A stretch of 64,000 bases of DNA from Rhizobiales bacterium YIM 77505 (GCA_000745135.1 JQNH01000001.1:2356001-2420000), one strand, 5' to 3'; positions 7,539 to 14,862 are shown, counted from the stretch's first letter. The notes: generated by a model from the sequence alone, not told the origin. Made by a program: numbers and translations.

Positions 7539-7735
7539 CGATCCTCTCCCGAATGGCGGCGGTTGAAGCGGGCAAGCTCGCGGACGAAATCGTCGAAGCG
7601 CTTGTTGGAAGCGGACAGGTCCCGCAGCACCAGGAGCGCCAGGGACGAAGCGGCGGAGGCCCACAGGAACAGGGCGAGATGGGCCAGGTCGCCCTTGGCG
7701 ACCACGGCGCCGACGATGGTATCGAGAGCGGTCAT
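7535..7735 (-). CDS. GTA head formation protein, RCAP_rcc01685-like
   Basis: A 66-aa protein in the position of the small gene between portal and prohead protease in RcGTA-like clusters. It has a hydrophobic stretch (AHLALFLWASAASSLALLVL, about residues 18-37) and then a charged helix SASNKRFDDFVRELARFNRRH. The ATG overlaps the portal stop codon (ATGA), so translation is probably coupled. Identification is by position, size and this hydrophobic-then-charged layout. Confidence 0.65.
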   Translation of the reverse strand: MTALDTIVGAVVAKGDLAHLALFLWASAASSLALLVLRDLSASNKRFDDFVRELARFNRRHSGEDR

Positions 7736-8904
7736 GGGGCACCGTCCTCGCCCATTCTCCTCCCATAGCCCACCGCCTCGCGCTTCTCGTCCGCCGTGAG
7801 GAAGGGTGCGGCGGCGATGCGGCGCCAGAGGGACTCGCGCTCGCTTGCGAGCGCCTCGACGGCGTCGAGGTCGGGCTCGAGCCGCAGGCCGTCGCCGAAG
7901 GCGGGCGCCAGCCAATGGGCCATCGCTTCGGCCGTCCGCTTGACGAGCGGGATCACCGTCTGCCGGTAGAAGGCGCGGTTGGCTTCTGCGTAGTTGGCAT
8001 GGGTGTTGTCGCCCGGGAGGCCCAGCAGCAGCGGCGGCACGCCGAAGGCAAGCGCGATCTCCCGCGCCGCGCTGTTCTTCGCCTCGATGAAATCCATGTC
8101 CTTGGGCGAAAGGGACAACGGCTTCCAGTCGAGCCCGCCGTCGAGAATGAGCGGCCGGCCGGCATTGGCCGCCCCCTGATAGCTCTCCTCAAGGTCGGCC
8201 TTGAGGCGCTCGAACTGCGTCTGCGTCAGGCGGGCGCCGCCGGGTGAGCCGAACACCAGGGCGCCCGAGGGGCGCGCCGCGTTGTCGAGGAGCGTCTTGT
8301 TCCAGGCCGCCGCGGCGTTGTGGATGTCGAGCGCCACCGCCGCCGCTTCCATCGGAGAGAGGCCGTAATGGTCGTCGGTCGGGTGAAACAGCGTCAGGTG
8401 CAGGATGGGCGGAACCGCTCCGTCCTGGACGAAGCGCACGCTCTCGGTGCCGACCGTGTAGTCGTAGGCGGCGGGCCAGCCCTTGGCGCCCGGCACCACG
8501 CGCATGCGGTCGGGCCGCAGGGTGTAGAGCTCGCGCGGGGCGCCGTCGAGGGCGATCGCCTCCACATAGGCGTTGCCCGAGACCAGGAGGTGCCCGTACA
8601 CGCCCTCCAGGAACCGCGCCCCGCCTTCACGGGGATTGGGCCGGGCCATGAGCGCGAGCAGCGGATGGGCATCGAGGCTGCGGCCCTTCTCCGTGAGCGA
8701 GAGCGGCAGGGCCGCCGCGGCCTCGACGACGAGGCGCACGGCGCGGTGTACCACCGGGTTCTTCTGGAAGCCCTCGCGGGCAAGGGCTCCATAATCGCGG
8801 GGCGTCCACACGGGTCGGCCCGCCACGTAGAGGGCGATCGCCCCACCTGCGCGCGAGGCCTTCGCCTCGGGCCGCGGCCAGAGGCGGGAGATCAGGTCGA
8901 GCAT
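7732..8904 (-). CDS. phage/GTA portal protein (HK97 gp3-like)
   Basis: A 390-aa HK97-type portal. Recognisable blocks are NPVVHRAVRLVVEAAAALPL, HPLLALMARPNP, LEGVYGHLLVSGNAYVE, LYTLRPDRMRVVPG, HLTLFHPTDDHYGLSPMEAAAVALD and GVPPLLLGLPGDNTHANYAEANRAFYRQTVIPL. The start is the ATG at 8904 (MLDLISRLW). It would form the dodecameric ring at the packaging vertex and contact terminase. Unlike the compact order elsewhere, the gap to terminase (10914) is filled with a repeat, a DoxX gene, an IS element and an exported protein gene. Confidence 0.93.
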   Translation of the reverse strand: MLDLISRLWPRPEAKASRAGGAIALYVAGRPVWTPRDYGALAREGFQKNPVVHRAVRLVVEAAAALPLSLTEKGRSLDAHPLLALMARPNPREGGARFLEGVYGHLLVSGNAYVEAIALDGAPRELYTLRPDRMRVVPGAKGWPAAYDYTVGTESVRFVQDGAVPPILHLTLFHPTDDHYGLSPMEAAAVALDIHNAAAAWNKTLLDNAARPSGALVFGSPGGARLTQTQFERLKADLEESYQGAANAGRPLILDGGLDWKPLSLSPKDMDFIEAKNSAAREIALAFGVPPLLLGLPGDNTHANYAEANRAFYRQTVIPLVKRTAEAMAHWLAPAFGDGLRLEPDLDAVEALASERESLWRRIAAAPFLTADEKREAVGYGRRMGEDGAP

Positions 8905-8919
8905 GGCTACCTCGTGCAG

Positions 8920-9115
8920 ATGTGGAGCGCTGCTTCGCAGCAATTCTTCGCTTCCGGGCGGGCCGGGATCAGGTGCGAACGGCCAATGGCGCTTCAGGCG
9001 CCCGTCCCCTTCCTGCCACGCTCCACCTTTCCCGGAGGCGTGGAGTGCCGAAGGCGCGGAACGCAGTCCGGGACGGAAGCAAAAGAAGACGTTGCGAAGC
9101 AGCGCCGTATCAGGG
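8920..9115. repeat. dispersed imperfect palindromic repeat (family B)
   Basis: Intergenic stretch containing GCTGCTTCGCAGC near 8928 and a module around 9028-9105 (TTTCCCGGA, GCGTGGAG, then GCGGAACGCAGTCCGGGA, then TTGCGAAGCAGCGCCGTAT). The two halves CCCGGA...GCGT and ACGCAGTCCGGG can pair. Related modules occur near 19450, 25950, 28895, 35580, 35660 and 49685 in either orientation. Confidence 0.7.
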
Positions 9116-9172
9116 CCGTTTGCGCCGGCGCCCCGGCGCGGCTAAGTCGCGCCGCTGAACGGGAGCAGAATC

Positions 9173-9562
9173 ATGTGGAACGTCGTCTATACGGTCGGGC
9201 GCATCGCGGTTGCGGCGATCTTCATCTGGTCGGGCGCGATGAAGCTCATGGCGCCCGCCGCCCTCACCGCCATGCTCTCCGCCAAGAGCTTCCCCATGCC
9301 GATGCTGTGGACCTATGCGGCCGGCGTCGCCGAGCTGACCCTGGGCGCCCTGGTGGCGATCGGCTGGCAGACACGGCTTGCGAGCTTCGGGCTCGTCGCC
9401 TTCACGGTCGTCGCCACTCTCATCGCCCACGACTTCTGGAACATGAGCGGCGCCGCCCGCTCCGCCAACCAGATCCACACGATGAAGAACCTCTCCATCA
9501 TCGGCGCGCTCCTTATGCTGATGGCGGCCGGAGCGGGCCGATTCTCCGTCGACCGCCGGTGA
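9173..9562 (+). CDS. DoxX family membrane protein
   Basis: A 129-aa protein with four predicted membrane helices (about residues 7-25, 45-65, 70-87, 106-121). The first helix and flanking WSGAMKLMAP match the DoxX pattern F-x-x-SG-x-x-K. DoxX proteins are small inner-membrane proteins, some linked to thiosulfate:quinone oxidoreductase or oxidative stress; the exact role here is unknown. It is on the plus strand, opposite to the GTA genes, between portal and terminase, and ends just before the left end of an IS5-family element. GGGAGC precedes the ATG. Confidence 0.8.
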   Translation: MWNVVYTVGRIAVAAIFIWSGAMKLMAPAALTAMLSAKSFPMPMLWTYAAGVAELTLGALVAIGWQTRLASFGLVAFTVVATLIAHDFWNMSGAARSANQIHTMKNLSIIGALLMLMAAGAGRFSVDRR

Positions 9563-9596
9563 GGAAACAGGCGCAAGGATCGAGCGTGCTCTCACC

Positions 9597-10406
9597 CTAG
9601 AGTCTGTTATGGACCAGTTCTGCGGCTTGACGGAGCATGAGGCAAGCGAAGGCGACGACGTGGAGGCCTGCGAGGGTTGTGTGCAGGCGCTCGTAGTCTT
9701 TGACGAGGCGGCGGCAGCGGGTGGCCCAAGCGAAGGATCGCTCGACGACCCAGCGCCGGGGCAGGAGGACGAAGCCGCGCTTGGCCTCGGGCAGGCGCAC
9801 GACCTCTAGGGCGATGCCGTGTTCGCTGGCGGCCGCGGCCGGCTTGTCGCCGGTATAGCCCTGGTCAACGAAGGCGATCTCGACGCTGTTGCCGGTGGCC
9901 TGCTGCACGGCGGCGGCCAGGCGCCCGACCTCGGCGCGGTCGTCCGCCGTGGCGGGGGTGACGTGGAGGGCCAGGAGGTGGCCGAGCGTGTCGACCGCCA
10001 GGTGCAGCTTGGAGCCCTTCTTGCGCTTGGCGCCGTCATAGCCGGCGCGGTGGCCGCTCTCGGGCGTGGAGCGCAGCGTCCGGCTGTCGAGGATGGCGGC
10101 CGAGGGTGCGGGCGGGCGCCCGGCCGCCACCCGCAACAGCACGCGCAGGTCGTGGGCGAGCGCCTCGAACGAACCGGCCCGCAGCCAGCGCTGCGCCTGC
10201 TGATACACGGCCGCCCAAGGCGGCAGATCATTCGGCATCGCCCGCCAGGCAATGCCGTTGCGGACAACATAGCGCAGCCCGTTGAACACCTCGCGCAACG
10301 AGTGCTCCCGCTGCCCCGCCGCCTCAGGCAAGAGTGCAAGATAGGGCGCAACCAGCGCCCATTCGTCATCCGAAACGTCCGAGGGATAAGACTTGCGAGC
10401 AATCAT
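9597..10406 (-). CDS. IS5-family transposase
   Basis: A 269-aa transposase. The N-terminus SDDEWALVAPYLALLPE and IAWRAMPNDLPPWAAVYQQ match the DUF4096-type N-terminal region of IS5-family enzymes. The DDE triad is visible: Asp107 in AILDSRTL, Asp181 in FVDQGYTGD and Glu222 in RRWVVERSFAW, with the typical K-rich YDGAKRKKGSKLHLAVD between. No frameshift, so unlike IS elements with a programmed shift it is read as a single protein. Its stop codon falls in the left inverted repeat. A promoter-like sequence at 10442-10470 could drive it. Confidence 0.93.
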   Translation of the reverse strand: MIARKSYPSDVSDDEWALVAPYLALLPEAAGQREHSLREVFNGLRYVVRNGIAWRAMPNDLPPWAAVYQQAQRWLRAGSFEALAHDLRVLLRVAAGRPPAPSAAILDSRTLRSTPESGHRAGYDGAKRKKGSKLHLAVDTLGHLLALHVTPATADDRAEVGRLAAAVQQATGNSVEIAFVDQGYTGDKPAAAASEHGIALEVVRLPEAKRGFVLLPRRWVVERSFAWATRCRRLVKDYERLHTTLAGLHVVAFACLMLRQAAELVHNRL

Positions 10407-10446
10407 GCCCGCACCATAGCCGCACCCTCAGTCCATAACAGACTCT
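9599..10446 (-). mobile_element. IS5-family insertion sequence, complete
   Basis: About 848 bp bounded by a perfect terminal inverted repeat: AGAGTCTGTTATGGAC at the left and its reverse complement at 10431-10446. Both ends are flanked by CTAG (the repeat plus CTAG is identical over 18 bp), consistent with duplication of a short CTAG or TA target. One intact transposase ORF fills it. It separates the DoxX gene from the rest of the portal/terminase gap. Perfect ends and an intact ORF suggest recent insertion. Confidence 0.88.
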
Positions 10447-10470
10447 AGCAGGGCAGCGTCACGCTGTCAA
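10442..10470 (-). promoter_or_regulatory. sigma70-like promoter whose -10 lies in the IS end
   Basis: Reading the minus strand, TTGACA (10465-10470), 17 bp, then TAGAGT (10442-10447). The -35 is outside the IS and the -10 is mostly the IS inverted repeat. The spacer holds the near-palindrome AGCGTGACGCT, which could be an operator. It points at the transposase gene 36 bp away. Confidence 0.5.
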
Positions 10471-10501
10471 GCATATTTTCCTAACAAGCATATTTTCCTA
10501 A
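10468..10501. repeat. 17-bp perfect AT-rich tandem duplication
   Basis: CAAGCATATTTTCCTAA occurs twice head to tail, at 10468-10484 and 10485-10501, next to the IS right end and overlapping the -35 element. This is unusually AT-rich for the window. A similar but diverged sequence follows the matching -35 at 13547-13570. Confidence 0.85.
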
Positions 10502-10512
10502 GCTGTCGCGAC

Positions 10513-10812
10513 TCACGCGCGGGCCGAGGTCACTGCCGGGGCCTGGGCGCGACCGCCGTGGACGACGGGCGTCTTGAGCCGCGGGCCAGCGCAGGGCGAG
10601 GCGAAGGGGATCGCCTCGATCGTGATCACGTCCCGGCCCTGCCCGATGCGCCAGGCCACGGGCAAGGACTCGCAGGATGCCGGCCGGCTCGCCTCGTGCG
10701 TGAACCCGAGCACGCGGCGGGTATTCGCCAGGGCAACGTCGGCGCCGCCTGCGGTCACTGCGACGCTGCCGGCCATGGCGGCGGCGGCAAAGGTGTTCAG
10801 AAGCACGGACAT
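10513..10812 (-). CDS. small exported protein of unknown function
   Basis: A 99-aa protein with a probable signal peptide (MSVLLNTFAAAAMAGSVAVTAGGADVA, about 1-27) and a mature part with two cysteines (ASCESLPVAW and ASPCAG) about 24 residues apart, suggesting a disulfide. It includes AWRIGQGRDVITIEAIPF. It is on the GTA strand, between terminase and the IS, but is not a known GTA component. Gap of about 100 bp from the end of the terminase gene. Function unknown. Confidence 0.55.
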   Translation of the reverse strand: MSVLLNTFAAAAMAGSVAVTAGGADVALANTRRVLGFTHEASRPASCESLPVAWRIGQGRDVITIEAIPFASPCAGPRLKTPVVHGGRAQAPAVTSARA

Positions 10813-10913
10813 GACGATGATTCTGGACCTGGCCGAACGCAGCTTTAGACGCGCTGGGTTTCGGCGGTGTTTCGTTCGGCCCGCCAAACGGTTTCGCGCC
10901 GGGCCGGAGACGG

Positions 10914-12278
10914 TCACAGCGCCCTGATGCGCGGCCCCTCCCCCGCCAGCATGAGGTGGGTGAGCGCCCAGACGAGGGCGTCGAGGCGGTCGGGCGAGCG
11001 TCCCGAGGAGAGGCCCGCCGGGCCGAAATCGCACATCTCGTCCTCGAGCGCCGGGAAGGTCCCCACATGGCGCACGCGGCCTCTCGCGTAGAGCACCGAC
11101 ACCGGCTCCGCGCGCAGATATTTGCCGCGCCGGGCCACCACCGGGGTGACGGGCACGCAAGGGTCCACCTGCGCCAGGACGGCGGTGGCCATCTCGCCGC
11201 CCTGGTTCGTCTCGACCACGAGCGCATCCGCTTGCACGCGGCGATAGAGGGCAAGGGCGACGGCCGCCCAGTCCGGCGGGGCAAGCCCCGCCACGGTGGC
11301 GTCCTCGAGGACGTAAGCGGTGCCGCCATCGTCGACGCCGGCGGCGACGAGGCCGCAGGCGTCGGCCGCGCGCGAGGAGGAGGCGGGCGGATCGACCGCG
11401 ACGACGATGCGCATCAGCGGCGGCGCCGTCGCTACCCGCGCCCGCTCGATCCCCTCCCGGTTCCACAAGGCATCGGGCCGGTCGTCGACGATCTCCCCCT
11501 CGATCTCCTGCCGGCCGAGGCGCGTGCCGGCATAGCGCGCCAGGACGCCTTCGAGGAAGGCCGGCGAGAGATGGCGGGCATTGGCGCCGGTCGGCGCATG
11601 GCTCCTGACGCAGGAAGGAGTGTCGAGGAGCCGCTTCAGGAGCGGGATCGGGCGTGGCGTCGTCGTCACGATCTGCCGCGGACGCTCGCCGAGGCGCAGG
11701 GCGAACTGGAGCATGTCCCAGGTGTCCTCCGCGTGGCGCCACTTGGCGAGCTCGTCGCACCAGGCGGCTTCGAACTGCGGCCCGCGCAAGGAGTCCGGGT
11801 CCTCGGCCGAGAAGACATGCGCCACCGCACCGTTCGGCCATTGGAGCTTGCGCAAGGAAGGCGACCACTCCGGACGGCTGGTGCCGCACACGGCGAGGAG
11901 GCCGGAGGGTCCCTCCAGCATCACGTCCCTTGCCGCGGCGAAGCTGTCGCCGACGAGAGCGATGCGCCCGACGGGCCTCGTCGTGAACCAGGGCTCGCCT
12001 GCGACGAGGCCCCTCACCCACTCCGAGCCCGCCCGCGTCTTGCCGGCGCCGCGGCCGCCGATGAGGAGCCACGTGCTCCAGTCCTCGCGCGCCGCCCCGA
12101 GGGGGAGCTGATGGTCATGAGCCTTGCCGATCCAGGTGTCCAGCAGGCGGCGAAGGGGCCGGTCGCCGAGCAGCCTCAGCGTCGTCGGGAGGTTGTTCCC
12201 ATCCGAGGACCTCCTGAAACGCTCGCGCAAGATCCTGATAGATCTCATCCATGTCAGCGGGGTCAGGCTCTGCGTCAT
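10914..12278 (-). CDS. phage/GTA terminase large subunit (gp2)
   Basis: A 454-aa protein with the ATPase of a packaging motor: Walker A LLIGGRGAGKTRAG with Lys80, Walker B-like FEAAWCDELAKW, and the coupling-type segment QIVTTTPRP. The C-terminal RNase H-like nuclease shows RIVVAVDPPAS, VVETNQGGEM and a late RLDALVWALTHLML. It would package and cut DNA; in GTAs packaging is headful and from random host DNA. The longest frame overlaps the small-subunit gene by 164 bp; the ATG at 12278 or 12248 is the only reasonable start, since no other start codon occurs before the ATPase domain. Confidence 0.93.
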   Translation of the reverse strand: MTQSLTPLTWMRSIRILRERFRRSSDGNNLPTTLRLLGDRPLRRLLDTWIGKAHDHQLPLGAAREDWSTWLLIGGRGAGKTRAGSEWVRGLVAGEPWFTTRPVGRIALVGDSFAAARDVMLEGPSGLLAVCGTSRPEWSPSLRKLQWPNGAVAHVFSAEDPDSLRGPQFEAAWCDELAKWRHAEDTWDMLQFALRLGERPRQIVTTTPRPIPLLKRLLDTPSCVRSHAPTGANARHLSPAFLEGVLARYAGTRLGRQEIEGEIVDDRPDALWNREGIERARVATAPPLMRIVVAVDPPASSSRAADACGLVAAGVDDGGTAYVLEDATVAGLAPPDWAAVALALYRRVQADALVVETNQGGEMATAVLAQVDPCVPVTPVVARRGKYLRAEPVSVLYARGRVRHVGTFPALEDEMCDFGPAGLSSGRSPDRLDALVWALTHLMLAGEGPRIRAL

Positions 12279-12738
12279 GAGAAAGGCTTCGCGTTGAAGG
12301 GGCCGGGGGCGAGGCGAGGGCGATCAGGGCCTTGAGATCCTCTACGGCGAGCGCGTGGAGCCTGCGGACCTCCCGAAGGGTGCGGGTCAGCAGCGCGACG
12401 ATGCGGACGCATTGTTCGCGCTCGTCGATCGTGATCTCTCCAGCGCTCGCGAGCTCGATGCTCATCAGCTGGCGCTCCGCATAAGTCTCGGCCGCCGCGA
12501 GCGTGGCGAGGCGACGGCACAGCAGGCTGCGCAGATGCGCCGCTGTGTCGAGGCGCGGCGACACCGGCGAATCGCGCTCGGCCACCGTCACCCACCCCTC
12601 CGACTGCTTCCAGTGGGACAGGGTGCGGGCCGGGACCCCGTTGTCCTGCGCGGCGGCCCTGATCGTCTTGCCGTGGACCTCAAGGTCGATCCGGCAGGCC
12701 TCGCGCGTCTCCGCGGGCCATTTGCGTGGATGGGGCAC
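12115..12738 (-). CDS. GTA terminase small subunit-like protein (gp1 position)
   Basis: A 207-aa protein starting from GTG (12736-12738). The N-terminus KWPAETREACRIDLEVHGKTIRAAAQDNGVPARTLSHWKQSEGW is a helix-turn-helix that reads like the small terminase subunit DNA-recognition domain; the rest is helical (QLMSIELASAGEITIDEREQCVRIVALLTRTLREVRRL) with a Pro-rich end. It is the first gene of the GTA run, and its last 164 bp overlap the terminase large ORF in another frame. The 149-bp space to the divergent 75-aa gene should hold the GTA promoter. Confidence 0.75.
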   Translation of the reverse strand: MPHPRKWPAETREACRIDLEVHGKTIRAAAQDNGVPARTLSHWKQSEGWVTVAERDSPVSPRLDTAAHLRSLLCRRLATLAAAETYAERQLMSIELASAGEITIDEREQCVRIVALLTRTLREVRRLHALAVEDLKALIALASPPAPSTRSLSHDAEPDPADMDEIYQDLARAFQEVLGWEQPPDDAEAARRPAPSPPAGHLDRQGS

Positions 12739-12887
12739 CCCATTTCTCCCTTCGTGTGTCGATGAACGAGTCCCCTCCCCGCCCTCCGTCCCAAGGGCGC
12801 GCGGGCGAGAGAAGAGCGCGGCGCGAGGCCGGGGCGAGGAGCCGTCGATTTGCAGGAGAGCCGCTCAGGCCATATGACTGCACGCCC

Positions 12888-13115
12888 ATGAGTGACCCGC
12901 CCCAATTTGACGCCGAGGCCTTGGCGGCCGGAGCCGTCGCCAAGGACGGCCGCACCGCCGTCATCGAGTTCGTAGCCGGCGACGAGCGGCTCTGGGTGAC
13001 GTTGCCGATCGGCGCGCTGTCATCGCTGGCGCAGGTCTGCGCCGAGCTCGAAGCGCTCGGCGCCGACGCCCGGGAACGGCGTCGCCCATCACTGGCATGT
13101 GACGGTGCCGCATGA
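12888..13115 (+). CDS. 75-aa protein of unknown function, divergent from GTA gp1
   Basis: A 75-aa acidic protein (MSDPPQFDAEALAAGAVAKDGRTAVIEFVAGDERLWVTLPIGALSSLAQVCAELEAL...). It reads as a small two-strand plus helix domain. I do not recognise a family. It is transcribed away from the GTA cluster across a 149-bp gap, so the two may share a control region; whether it regulates the cluster cannot be told from sequence. Confidence 0.55.
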   Translation: MSDPPQFDAEALAAGAVAKDGRTAVIEFVAGDERLWVTLPIGALSSLAQVCAELEALGADARERRRPSLACDGAA

Positions 13116-13523
13116 GATGCCGTTGCTCTGACGGATGACGGCAGGAGCCGCACCGTGGATCAACCCGATCAGATCGGGCTGTCAGCCCTTGCGGAGGGCC
13201 AGGCCGCGATCCTGCCATCCTGCTCGAGGGTCGTCTTGAACGGAGGCAGGGTGTGGGCGGCTTTTCTCGCATGAAGGGCGAGTGGATCGATCGGTCCGCT
13301 CGCCCTCTGGCTATCGAGCCTTGCACAGGTGTTGCCCGGACCGAGTGCCGGGTCACGAGGGGCGGATCGCAGCCGCTCCCCTCGCCTTGATCCATAGCAT
13401 GATCGGCGTGGACGGCGAAGCGAATTCGAAGCTCGGCCGAAGGAAGAGAGACGGGCCGTGAAGGCGCCGGGGCGCCATCGCCAGGAGTGCGCCCCGCGAC
13501 TCGCAGTTTCCGAGCGTGCACCG
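13116..13523. other. intergenic region with two inverted repeats
   Basis: No credible gene is seen. Two palindromes stand out: CCCGATC-A-GATCGGG at 13164-13178 (perfect, 15 bp) and a longer hairpin near 13277-13307 with arms GGGCGAG and CTCGCCC. Neither is followed by a T run, so they look more like operators or RNA hairpins than intrinsic terminators. Confidence 0.45.
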
Positions 13524-13552
13524 GTTCTAGGGGACGAGCGTCACGCTGTCAA
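13524..13552 (-). promoter_or_regulatory. promoter/operator-like element matching the one at the IS end
   Basis: On the minus strand TTGACA (13547-13552), 17 bp, TAGAAC (13524-13529). It shares TCTAG-N6-AGCGTCACGCTGTCAAG with 10444-10471, same spacing and same orientation, including the near-palindrome AGCGT-C-ACGCT between -35 and -10. No minus-strand gene starts close downstream; the nearest is GTA gp1, about 790 bp away. Confidence 0.45.
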
Positions 13553-13610
13553 GGATTTTTTGCCTATCGGCATGCGCCTTGCGCACCGCCTGTCCTGCGC
13601 AAGGCCTGAA

Positions 13611-13626
13611 CGTGATCTGGATCACG
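13611..13626. promoter_or_regulatory. CRP/FNR-family binding site-like palindrome
   Basis: CGTGATCTGGATCACG is palindromic apart from the central TG and fits GTGA-N6-TCAC (CRP type) and TGAT-N4-ATCA (FNR/FixK type). It lies about 80 bp upstream of the methyltransferase start codon, a normal position for an activator site. Confidence 0.55.
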
Positions 13627-13707
13627 GTGCGACCATCATCGGCGTGTAGCCTCGTTCCTGCCGCGACCGAGCCGCGGCCCGCAGTCTTGCCTGCAGGGAG
13701 GTTCCCC

Positions 13708-14796
13708 ATGTCCAGCGCCCTCGCCGAAGTTGCCACCTCCACCCTCGATGAAGGCAAGCTCAACGCCTTCGTCGGACGAATGCTGGGCGATGTCGGAAGC
13801 ATCATGAGCGGCGTGCTCGTGCTGATCGGCGACAAGCTCGGGCTCTACAAGGCGATGGCCGATGGCCGGCCCATCGGCCCTTATGAGCTTGCGCGCCGCA
13901 CCGGCACCAACGAGCGCTACATCCGCGAATGGCTCGCCGCGCAGGCCGCGTCCGGCTACGTCACCTATGATGCCGAGTCGAAGAAATACGCCCTCCCGCC
14001 CGAGCAGGCGGCCGTCTTCGCCGACGAGGGCAGCCCGGTCTTCCTGGCCGGCTGCTTCGACATCGCCTCCGCCGTCTGGCACGACGAGCCGAAGATCACG
14101 GAAGCGTTCAAGACCGGGCGCGGGGTCGGCTGGCACGAGCATTCGGCTTGCCTGTTCTGCGGCACCGAGCGCTTCTTCCGCACGAGCTACAACCACCACC
14201 TCGTCGGCGAGTGGCTGCCGGCCCTCGACGGTGTCGTCGCCAAACTCGAGCGCGGGGCGATGGTCGCCGACGTGGGCTGCGGGCACGGCGCTTCCACCAT
14301 CCTCATGGCCCAGGCTTTCCCGAAGTCCCGCTTCTACGGCTACGACTACCACGAGGGCTCGATCATCGCGGCCCGGGACGCCGCCGAGAAGGCCGGCGTG
14401 TCCGACCGCATCACCTTCGAGGTGGCGGCGGCGAAGGACTATCCGGCGAAGGGCTACGACCTCGTGTGCTTCTTCGACTGCCTCCACGACATGGGCGACC
14501 CCGTCGGCGCCGCCGCCCATGTGCGCCAGACGCTGAAGGCGGACGGGACCTGGATGGTGGTCGAGCCCTTCGCGAACGATCGGCTGGAGGACAACCTCAA
14601 CCCGATCGGGCGCATCTACTATTCCGCCTCGACGATGCTCTGCACCCCGGCCTCCATGGCGCAGGAAGTGGGCCTTGCCCTCGGCGCCCAGGCCGGCGCG
14701 ACCCGGGTGATGGACGTCATCTCCCGCGGCGGGTTCACGGAGGTCCGCAAGGCCACCGAGACGCCCTTCAACATGGTCCTGGAGGCGCGGCCTTGA
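13708..14796 (+). CDS. class I SAM-dependent methyltransferase with N-terminal winged helix (Rv2258c-like)
   Basis: A 362-aa protein. Residues about 15-100 form a winged-helix domain (GDKLGLYKAMADGRPIGPYELARRTGTNERYIREWLAAQAASGYV); the rest is a Rossmann methyltransferase with motif I VADVGCGHGAST near residue 190, an acidic motif II in FYGYDYHEG, and DLVCFFDCLHDMGDP as motif IV-like. This matches the Rv2258c-type methyltransferase family; the natural substrate is unknown. Start at the ATG at 13708, after GGGAGG. A CRP/FNR-like palindrome upstream suggests control by cAMP, oxygen or nitric oxide status. The gene stands alone, convergent with a chemotaxis receptor. Confidence 0.85.
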   Translation: MSSALAEVATSTLDEGKLNAFVGRMLGDVGSIMSGVLVLIGDKLGLYKAMADGRPIGPYELARRTGTNERYIREWLAAQAASGYVTYDAESKKYALPPEQAAVFADEGSPVFLAGCFDIASAVWHDEPKITEAFKTGRGVGWHEHSACLFCGTERFFRTSYNHHLVGEWLPALDGVVAKLERGAMVADVGCGHGASTILMAQAFPKSRFYGYDYHEGSIIAARDAAEKAGVSDRITFEVAAAKDYPAKGYDLVCFFDCLHDMGDPVGAAAHVRQTLKADGTWMVVEPFANDRLEDNLNPIGRIYYSASTMLCTPASMAQEVGLALGAQAGATRVMDVISRGGFTEVRKATETPFNMVLEARP

Positions 14797-14862
14797 GAGA
14801 CGCCGCTCAACCGCTGCACCGCCGCGGGCCGGCCAACGGCGCTTGAACCTGCGCCGCGGCGG

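Noticed and set aside
10481-11329. 282-codon minus-strand ORF over the terminase 3' end
   Set aside because: Arg/Pro-rich shadow frame of terminase and the 99-aa exported protein; no domain.
1-12738. Active temperate prophage
   Set aside because: No integrase, repressor, lysis, replication or tail-fibre genes and no att-like direct repeats were seen; the gene order is that of a GTA head cluster.
13458-13649. 63-aa ORF upstream of the methyltransferase
   Set aside because: It has no ribosome binding site and overlaps the CRP/FNR-like site and promoter element; composition is not protein-like.
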